The position numbers and the translations under genes are program-made. DNA of 10,574 nt from Firmicutes bacterium UBA5389 (GTDB lineage: Bacteria; Bacillota; DTU025). Every line of letters starts with the position of its first letter. Position 1 is the first letter of the stretch. Of the stretch, positions 5,873 through 10,574 are shown in pieces. The DNA lies in contig DHON01000065.1 in NCBI GenBank assembly GCA_002409965.1, forward strand, positions 1 to 10,574, given 5' to 3'. Under the pieces are notes generated by a model. It saw nothing but the letters and a program-made list of their open reading frames with translations, did no database searches and was not told where the DNA came from.

Positions 5873-6874
5873 ATGGAACGTTATGCAAGGGTCATCGGAA
5901 CCGGTCAGTATGTACCTGAAATCGAGGTCGCCAACGACGAAATCGCCGCCAGGGTCGACAAAGGCAAGCCCGGGCTGGGCGCGGTTGTATACAAGCTCGA
6001 GCAGAACTCCGGCATCAAGCGGCGCTTCTATGCCCCGCGGGAGTGGGCCACTTCGGATCTGGCGGTCCGGGCTGCGCAGGCTGCGCTGGACAACGCCGGG
6101 GTCAAGCCGGAGGACATCGACCTGATTATCTTGGGCACCGACAGCCCCGATTTCATCACTCCCGCTACGTCTGTTGTGGTCCAGCACAAGCTGGGCGCGA
6201 AGAACGCGGGCACATACGATGTGGGGTGCGCGTGCGCGTCCTTCCCGACCGCCATGGCTGCAGGCGCTGGCCATTTGGCTACCAGCAAATGGATGAAGAA
6301 CGTGCTGGTCATCGGGGCCTACATGATGAGCAAGCTCGCCGACCCCGCCGACTTGATGTCCTTCTTCTACGGCGATGGCGCCGGGGCCGCCGTGCTCACC
6401 GCGGGCGACGAGCCTGGGTTCATAGCGTCCTCATTCCTGGCGAACGGCGATTACTACAAGGCATGGGGCATCTACTCGGGCGGGACCGCCGAGCCGGCCA
6501 CGTGCGAGTCGATCCAGGCTGGGCGGACCACTGTCCGTCTTGTGGATAAGTATCCTGCCGAGGTGAACCACGAAGGCTGGCCCAAGCTCGCACGCATGCT
6601 CGCCCAGCGCGGCGAGTTTGCCCTGGACGATGTGGACATGTTCGTATTTACCCAGGTCAATCAGACCTCCATCGGAATCGTCATGGAAGCGCTCGGGCAG
6701 CCGGTCGAGAAGGCCCATTGCGTCACGGGGGACATTGGATATACGGGCTCGGCCTGCATACCCATGGCGTTCGACGATGCGATGAAGAAGGGCAAGATCA
6801 AGCCGAACGACCTGGTGGTGCTGATCGGATCGGGAGTCGGCTACAACCAGGCGGGCGTAGCCTTCAGGATGTAG
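5873..6874 (+). CDS. FabH-like (KAS III family) thiolase-fold protein lacking canonical His and Asn
   Basis: The product is 333 residues, with the fold and length of 3-oxoacyl-ACP synthase III. The N terminus VIGTGQYVPE, the nucleophile region DVGCACASF (116-124, nucleophile Cys121) and the C-terminal GSGVGYNQAGVAFRM are typical. Two catalytic positions differ. Where FabH has HQAN this protein has TQVN (Thr260 in place of His), and where FabH has GNTSAAS it has GYTGSAC (Tyr290 in place of Asn). The 30-residue distance between the two positions equals that of E. coli FabH (His244 to Asn274), which supports the alignment. These residues serve malonyl decarboxylation, so an acyltransfer or non-decarboxylating reaction is more likely than fatty acid initiation; the true reaction is unknown. 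The ATG at 5873 is preferred over 5858 because GGAGG (5860-5864) sits 8 nt upstream of it and overlaps the earlier ATG. No ACP gene is nearby. It lies between the CoA-transferase and thiolase genes. Confidence 0.85.
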   Translation: MERYARVIGTGQYVPEIEVANDEIAARVDKGKPGLGAVVYKLEQNSGIKRRFYAPREWATSDLAVRAAQAALDNAGVKPEDIDLIILGTDSPDFITPATSVVVQHKLGAKNAGTYDVGCACASFPTAMAAGAGHLATSKWMKNVLVIGAYMMSKLADPADLMSFFYGDGAGAAVLTAGDEPGFIASSFLANGDYYKAWGIYSGGTAEPATCESIQAGRTTVRLVDKYPAEVNHEGWPKLARMLAQRGEFALDDVDMFVFTQVNQTSIGIVMEALGQPVEKAHCVTGDIGYTGSACIPMAFDDAMKKGKIKPNDLVVLIGSGVGYNQAGVAFRM

Positions 6875-7054
6875 CGATAGAGACGTTGCCGGAGCGCACG
6901 CCAAGCAGAGCCTGAAGGTATCTCCTAATGCTTATGTCTTGGGAAACGGCAGGATAGCGCTGGAGGGGACGGGCCAGTCCATGTTGAATAATCCCCATGT
7001 ACAAGGGGTCTATCTTGGGGTATGAGCCCAACAAAATTATGGAGGTAGAGAAAC
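6875..7054 (+). other. 180-bp intergenic gap with a possible internal promoter
   Basis: This is the longest gap in the operon. It contains the 16-bp near-palindrome at 6993-7008, a possible -10 box AATAAT at 6987-6992 directly before it (no good -35), and a small inverted repeat TTGGG/CCCAA (7015-7019 with 7027-7031) just upstream of the thiolase ribosome binding site GGAGGT (7041-7046). I see no T-tract terminator. A nine-codon ATG frame at 6928-6957 has little support. Confidence 0.55.
6993..7008. promoter_or_regulatory. 16-bp near-palindrome, candidate operator
   Basis: CCCCATGTACAAGGGG equals its own reverse complement except at one mismatched base pair (positions 5 and 12). It begins directly after AATAAT, so if that is a -10 box the palindrome would cover the transcription start, a common place for a dimeric repressor to bind. 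As RNA it would make only a short hairpin without a U-tract, so it is a poor terminator. A regulator for it is not visible in the window. Confidence 0.45.
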
Positions 7055-8233
7055 ATGAAGGAAGCCGTCATCGTCTCTGCTGCGAGAACCGCTATCGGTA
7101 CTTTCAATGGCGCTCTCGCGAACACATCGGCGTCTGAGCTTGGTGCCGTGGTCGTCCGGGCCGCTCTGGAGCGGGCAAAGGCGGAACCCGGCGCTGCCGA
7201 CGAAGTCCTGCTGGGATGCATCCTCCAGGCCGGCCAGGGCCAGAACCCTGCGCGCCAGGCTGCGCTGAAGGCAGGGTTGCCGGTTGAGACGCCCTGCGCC
7301 ACCATAAACAAGGTGTGCGGATCCGGGTTGAAGGCCATTGCGCTCGCCGCCCAGTCGATCATGGTAGGAGACGCCGAGATCGTGGTCGCGGGCGGAACTG
7401 AGAGCATGAACCTTGCGCCCTACATACTCGACAAGGCGAGGACAGGGTATCGCATGGGCCATGGCCAGCTGATCGACTCCATGATCCATGACGGACTGTG
7501 GTGTATCTTCGGCGACACTCACATGGGCATAACCGCCGAGAAAGTGGCTGAGCAATACGGGATCTCTCGTGCGGAGCAGGATGAGTTCGCTGCGGCCAGC
7601 CAGGCCAAGGCCGCCGCGGCCATTGAATCCGGCAGGTTTGCAGACGAGATCGTGCCGGTGATGATTCCTCAGCGCAAGGGCGATCCGATCAAGTTCGATC
7701 GTGACGAGCATGTCAGGCCGGGCACGACAGTCGAATCCCTTGCCAAGCTCCGGCCGGCCTTCAAGAAGGACGGGACGGTGACTGCGGGCAACGCATCGGG
7801 CATCAATGATGGAGCTGCGGCGGTGGTGGTCATGTCGGCTGACCGGGCGAGGCAGATGGGCCTAGCGCCTATGGCGAAGATCAGGGCATACGCCTCGGCC
7901 GGCGTGGATCCGAGCGTAATGGGGATCGGCCCTGTGCCGGCCACCCGAAAAGCGCTTGCTAAGGCGGGGCTGAAGCTGGACGACATAGGCCTGATCGAGG
8001 CCAATGAGGCGTTTGCGGCGCAGTCGCTGGCCGTCGGGCGCGACCTGGGCTGGGATTCCGCGAAGGTCAACGTGAACGGCGGGGCGATTGCCCTGGGCCA
8101 TCCGGTGGGCGCCAGCGGGGCGAGGATCTTGATCACACTTCTCCATGAGATGCAAAAGAGAGACGTCAAGTATGGACTCGCCACTTTGTGCATCGGCGGG
8201 GGCATGGGCATAGCCATGATTGTCGAGAGATAG
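7055..8233 (+). CDS. Acetyl-CoA C-acetyltransferase (thiolase)
   Basis: This 392-residue thiolase has all active-site features: Cys88 in NKVCGSGLKA (acyl-enzyme nucleophile), GGTESMN (113-119), NEAFAAQ (317-323), His349 in GGAIALGHPVGASG, and Cys379 in LCIGGGMG (general acid/base). Length and residue spacing match biosynthetic-type acetoacetyl-CoA thiolases such as Zoogloea PhaA (Cys89, His348, Cys378). It interconverts two acetyl-CoA with acetoacetyl-CoA, or cleaves related 3-ketoacyl-CoAs. In this operon it could finish substrate breakdown after the CoA-transferase and SDR, or begin a synthetic route in reverse. The ATG at 7055 has GGAGGT (7041-7046) 8 nt upstream. It follows a 180-bp gap with its own candidate promoter, so its expression may be partly uncoupled from the first three genes. 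The next gene begins 40 bp later. Confidence 0.97.
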   Translation: MKEAVIVSAARTAIGTFNGALANTSASELGAVVVRAALERAKAEPGAADEVLLGCILQAGQGQNPARQAALKAGLPVETPCATINKVCGSGLKAIALAAQSIMVGDAEIVVAGGTESMNLAPYILDKARTGYRMGHGQLIDSMIHDGLWCIFGDTHMGITAEKVAEQYGISRAEQDEFAAASQAKAAAAIESGRFADEIVPVMIPQRKGDPIKFDRDEHVRPGTTVESLAKLRPAFKKDGTVTAGNASGINDGAAAVVVMSADRARQMGLAPMAKIRAYASAGVDPSVMGIGPVPATRKALAKAGLKLDDIGLIEANEAFAAQSLAVGRDLGWDSAKVNVNGGAIALGHPVGASGARILITLLHEMQKRDVKYGLATLCIGGGMGIAMIVER

Positions 8234-8273
8234 ACGCGTTTTCAGGCATAAAGAAGCTCGGAGGATTTGCTCT

Positions 8274-8525
8274 ATGGCTCGGGAGACCGTAATTGCGTCG
8301 TTCATAATGAGGTTCGTCAGACCTGCGGCCGCGGCGGGAGCTGCGGCGACTGCGATGGCGAATGTGGCTGCGTCCGCCACCGCGGAGGCGGGTGCCTCGG
8401 GCTCGCAGGCGGGTGTGCGGATAGCGGTCCGGCACGTTCAGAGCGGGTATGAACGACGTTTCGTCGATATAGACGACGCAATGGATTTCATCCGTGAGGA
8501 GATCCGCCTGCTCGAGCAGGACTAG
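8274..8525 (+). CDS. Small conserved-looking protein of unknown function, 83 aa
   Basis: I cannot name this family. Residues 1-16 are mixed basic and hydrophobic, 17-45 are an Ala/Gly/Ser-rich stretch of low complexity, and 48-83 look like a compact beta-beta-alpha unit (RIAVRHVQSG, then YERRFVDIDDAMDFIREE). I recall similar HVQSG-type small proteins in other bacteria but cannot confirm this without a search. The Ala-rich part is not hydrophobic or regular enough to be called a membrane helix. The ATG at 8274 has GGAGGA (8260-8265) 8 nt upstream; an in-frame TTG at 8220 would overlap the thiolase and has no ribosome binding site. The gene lies 40 bp after the thiolase and 3 bp before livH, so it is translated within the operon and may be an accessory to the transporter. 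That role is a guess from position only. Confidence 0.75.
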   Translation: MARETVIASFIMRFVRPAAAAGAAATAMANVAASATAEAGASGSQAGVRIAVRHVQSGYERRFVDIDDAMDFIREEIRLLEQD

Positions 8526-8528
8526 GGG

Positions 8529-9407
8529 GTGGGGGATGTGTTCGGCCAGCAGGTTGTGAGCGGCCTCTCTGCAGGGTGCCTGTATGCCCTGGCGGCGCTG
8601 GGGCTTGTGTTGATCTACAGGACTATGGACATCGTCAACTTCGCCCACGGCGAGATGGCCATGGTGTCCACGTTCATGGCGCATACGTTCCTGGTGAAGC
8701 TGGGAATGCCTTATATCCTTGCAGCCCTGTGCGCGATCGCATTTGCCTTCGTGTTTGGGATGGCTGTGGAGCGCGTCTTTCTCAGGCCGATCCAGGGCGG
8801 CCCTCTGATCAGCCTGATGATCATGACGCTTGGTCTGTTCATGGTGTTCAACGGAGCGGCGGGATGGGTGTGGGGCTTCGACCCCATGAGCTTCCCCCGG
8901 GCTGTGCAGGGGCGCCCCATCTGGATCGGCGATCTGATCATCACCCGAGATAGCATCTTGGTGCTTGCGGTCACCATTGCCATGGCGCTCGCTCTCTACC
9001 TGGTGCTCAGATTCACCATGGCGGGGATTGCGATAAGGGCCACTTCCCAGAATTCCCGCGCTGCTCGACTCATGGGAGTGCCGGTGCCGAAGGTATACGC
9101 GCTCACCTGGGGCATCAGCGCTGTGCTCGGGGCTGTGGCAGGCATACTCATAGCCCCCACGACCTTCCTCAGCCCCAGCATGATGGCTGAGGTGCAGATC
9201 AAAGCGTTCACCGCGGCGGTTCTGGGCGGGTTCTCGAGCCTGCCCGGCGCCGTGGTGGGCGGACTGTTACTCGGAGTTTTGGAGAATCTGGTGGCAGGCT
9301 ACATCTCCACAGAGCTCAAGAGCACGTTCGCATTTGTGCTCATCGTGGTGGTGCTGTTCATTCGACCAAGCGGGCTACTGGGAACGCCCCAGAAAAGGAA
9401 GGTGTGA
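8529..9407 (+). CDS. livH: Branched-chain amino acid type ABC transporter permease, LivH family
   Basis: This 292-residue inner-membrane permease belongs to the hydrophobic amino acid uptake (HAAT) ABC family. The family hallmark LIYRTMDIVNFAHGEMAM is at about 28-45. Hydrophobic segments are visible near 12-30, 60-80, 94-112, 143-162, 192-210, 228-250 and 264-280. The cytoplasmic coupling loop (GIAIRATSQNSRAARLMG, 166-183) is the site that contacts the ATPases. HAAT systems import branched-chain amino acids but also amides, urea and aromatic or short-chain carboxylates, so the substrate here is open; the neighbouring CoA enzymes suggest a carboxylate. The start is a GTG. The one at 8529 has only a weak GCAGGA upstream; a second GTG at 8538 has AGGGGG 8 nt before it, and would shorten the protein by three residues. 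It should pair with LivM, encoded 9 bp downstream. Confidence 0.95.
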   Translation: MGDVFGQQVVSGLSAGCLYALAALGLVLIYRTMDIVNFAHGEMAMVSTFMAHTFLVKLGMPYILAALCAIAFAFVFGMAVERVFLRPIQGGPLISLMIMTLGLFMVFNGAAGWVWGFDPMSFPRAVQGRPIWIGDLIITRDSILVLAVTIAMALALYLVLRFTMAGIAIRATSQNSRAARLMGVPVPKVYALTWGISAVLGAVAGILIAPTTFLSPSMMAEVQIKAFTAAVLGGFSSLPGAVVGGLLLGVLENLVAGYISTELKSTFAFVLIVVVLFIRPSGLLGTPQKRKV

Positions 9408-9416
9408 CGCGGCGCA

Positions 9417-10445
9417 ATGAAACGCGAGATTCGTAACGAGCGCAACGAGGGGTTGCTGCGGCGCGTTGCCGAGACGCCGTTGGGCGCGAGGCTTCTTCTG
9501 GGGTTGGTCCTGATATTGCTGCCCATCATCACAGTCGCGCTGGGCCGATCGTATGTAGTCTACCTTTATAGCCTGGTGATGGTGTATGTCATCGTGACGC
9601 TAGGCCTTAACATACTGACAGGCTACACCGGCCAGATCTCAATAGGTCATGCCGGGTTTATGGCCGTGGCCGCCTACACATCGGCCATTCTGACCGGGAG
9701 ATTCGGAGTGCCGTTCCTGCTTGCGCTGGTCATCGCATCACTGTTCGCTGCGGTGCTGGGCCTGGGCCTTGGAGTGCCCGCGCTGAGGTTGCACGGCCAC
9801 TACTTGGCCATTGCTACGCTTGGGTTTGGGGTGGCGGTGGGCCAGCTGTCGGCATCGTGGGACAAGCTTACCGGGGGATACCAGGGGATGAAAGCTCCGG
9901 TCGCGTCTATCCTGGGCTACCGGTTCGATACGGACCTGAAATACTACTACTTGGTCCTGGCGCTGACGTGGCTGCTGGTGGAGGCGGCCCAGAACATGCT
10001 GCGCAGCAGGCCCGGGAGGGCGCTCATGGCGGTGCGCGACAGCGAGGTGGCAGCTTCAGCAATGGGCATCAACCTTGCCAAGTACAAGGTGGCTGCGTTT
10101 GCAGTGAGCGCATTCTACGCTGGAGTGGCGGGCGCTCTGCACGCCCACCTCACCAGGTACGTGAGCCCGTTCGACTTCAACATGGGCGTGTCGATGACAC
10201 TGCTGTCGGCGATCGTCGTGGGCGGCCTGGGTAGTGTGCCCGGCTCGATTCTGGGAGCGGTGTTCATGACCATTATGCCGCACGTGTTCAGCCGGGTGAA
10301 GAACTTGCCGCTGATTCTGGCCGGGCTGTCGCTGATACTGGTTGTGCTGTTCCTGCCGTATGGGCTGGTGAGCCTGCCTTGGAGAATCAAGAGCGCCATA
10401 GCGGGAGCGCGAGCGAGGAGGGCGACCAAGAGTGGCGATGCTTGA
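9417..10445 (+). CDS. livM: Branched-chain amino acid type ABC transporter permease, LivM family
   Basis: This 342-residue membrane protein is the second permease of the HAAT transporter. The LivM signature GLNILTGYTGQISIGHAGF is at 63-81 and the coupling loop (GRALMAVRDSEVAASAMGIN, 200-219) is intact. Hydrophobic segments appear near 25-43, 47-67, 99-119, 126-143, 177-190, 225-243, 258-284 and 299-317. The N terminus (1-24) and the C-terminal tail (about 323-342, Arg/Lys-rich) are charged and probably cytoplasmic. The ATG at 9417 follows the livH stop by 9 bp; the ribosome binding site is weak (AAGGTG at 9399-9404, 12 nt away), so translation may be coupled to livH. The 3' end overlaps livG. 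Substrate specificity comes mainly from a periplasmic-type binding protein, which is not in this window. Confidence 0.95.
   Translation: MKREIRNERNEGLLRRVAETPLGARLLLGLVLILLPIITVALGRSYVVYLYSLVMVYVIVTLGLNILTGYTGQISIGHAGFMAVAAYTSAILTGRFGVPFLLALVIASLFAAVLGLGLGVPALRLHGHYLAIATLGFGVAVGQLSASWDKLTGGYQGMKAPVASILGYRFDTDLKYYYLVLALTWLLVEAAQNMLRSRPGRALMAVRDSEVAASAMGINLAKYKVAAFAVSAFYAGVAGALHAHLTRYVSPFDFNMGVSMTLLSAIVVGGLGSVPGSILGAVFMTIMPHVFSRVKNLPLILAGLSLILVVLFLPYGLVSLPWRIKSAIAGARARRATKSGDA
10416..10422 (+). promoter_or_regulatory. Ribosome binding site deciding the livG start
   Basis: AGGAGGG lies inside the end of livM, 9 nt before a GTG at 10432 and 15 nt before an ATG at 10438. Spacing favours the GTG, which adds two residues (giving MAMLELEGV). 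Confidence 0.7.
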
Positions 10446-10574
10446 GCTAGAGGGTGTGACGGTCAGGTTCGGCGGACTGGTGGCGGTCAATTCGCTCAGC
10501 TTCGAGGTTCAGGAAGGCACGATTCACGGGCTCATAGGGCCCAACGGCGCCGGCAAGAGCACCGTGTTCAACGC
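10432..10574 (+). CDS. livG: ABC transporter ATP-binding protein, LivG family (partial, cut by window end)
   Basis: Only the first 47 codons and part of the next are present. The sequence LELEGVTVRFGGLVAVNSLS followed by the Walker A motif GPNGAGKST (36-44 from the GTG start) is characteristic of LivG-type ATPases, where FGGL and the aromatic A-loop area precede the P-loop. It would power the LivH/LivM permease in the cytoplasm together with LivF, which is expected downstream. It overlaps the end of livM by 14 bp in another frame, a sign of translational coupling. LivG rather than LivF is chosen because of the RFGGL motif and its place directly after livM. Confidence 0.92.
   Translation, partial: MAMLELEGVTVRFGGLVAVNSLSFEVQEGTIHGLIGPNGAGKSTVFN

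Noticed and set aside
5858..5875. ATG at 5858 as the start of the FabH-like gene
   Set aside because: It lies 1 bp after the previous stop and overlaps the GGAGG (5860-5864) that is well placed for the ATG at 5873.
3794..6874. Type II fatty acid synthesis cluster
   Set aside because: FabG- and FabH-like genes are present, but there is no acpP, fabD or fabF, the FabH homologue lacks two canonical catalytic residues, and the neighbours are CoA enzymes and a transporter.
6928..6957. Nine-codon ATG frame in the gap before the thiolase, as a leader peptide
   Set aside because: The upstream AAGG is weak, the peptide has no run of a regulatory amino acid, and no terminator/antiterminator follows.
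6993..7008. Rho-independent terminator at the CCCC/GGGG inverted repeat
   Set aside because: The stem is short, has a mismatch, and no T-tract follows.

Overview
The window reads as one transcriptional unit, entirely on the + strand, from a GC-rich bacterium (roughly 60% G+C by eye). Strong GGAGG-type ribosome binding sites, TTG/GTG starts and a large MalT-like regulator with a BTAD domain suggest a high-GC Firmicutes-type organism. This is inference: no RNA gene or marker protein in the window fixes the taxonomy. I see no mobile element, CRISPR array, tRNA or rRNA.

Layout. Positions 1-305 are a leader without a convincing gene. It holds a perfect 10-bp unit repeated three times and an orphan Shine-Dalgarno. 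Next comes a 1114-residue regulator (306-3650) with a MalT-like STAND ATPase at the N terminus, a helical repeat middle, and a winged-helix plus BTAD (SARP-type) DNA-binding module at the C terminus. Overlapping its stop codon is an array of four 11-bp repeats (3645-3688) placed 8 bp before a plausible -10 box. That is the textbook geometry for SARP activator sites. Downstream are an SDR dehydrogenase (3794-4534), an acetyl-CoA hydrolase/transferase-family CoA-transferase (4561-5856), a FabH-like condensing-enzyme homologue (5873-6874), a 180-bp gap with a 16-bp near-palindrome, a thiolase (7055-8233), an 83-residue unknown protein (8274-8525), and branched-chain amino acid type ABC transporter genes livH, livM and the first 48 codons of livG, which runs off the window end.

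How the parts may work together (inference). The ABC transporter would import a small carboxylate or amino-acid-like substrate. The CoA-transferase would activate it, the SDR (with an Asp suggesting NAD preference) would oxidise a 3-hydroxyacyl-CoA, and the thiolase would cleave the 3-ketoacyl-CoA to acetyl-CoA. The FabH-like protein keeps its nucleophilic Cys but has Thr and Tyr where canonical FabH has the catalytic His and Asn, so it is unlikely to be an ordinary decarboxylating KAS III and is the least explained enzyme here. The regulator probably senses a pathway ligand through its STAND core and activates the operon through the 11-bp repeats. The genes would also fit a reverse, synthetic route (acetyl-CoA to a 3-hydroxyacid).

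The most interesting points are the phased repeat array next to its likely cognate regulator, the FabH-like protein lacking two canonical catalytic residues, and the 10-bp repeats whose copy number would decide whether an upstream start is in frame with the regulator.
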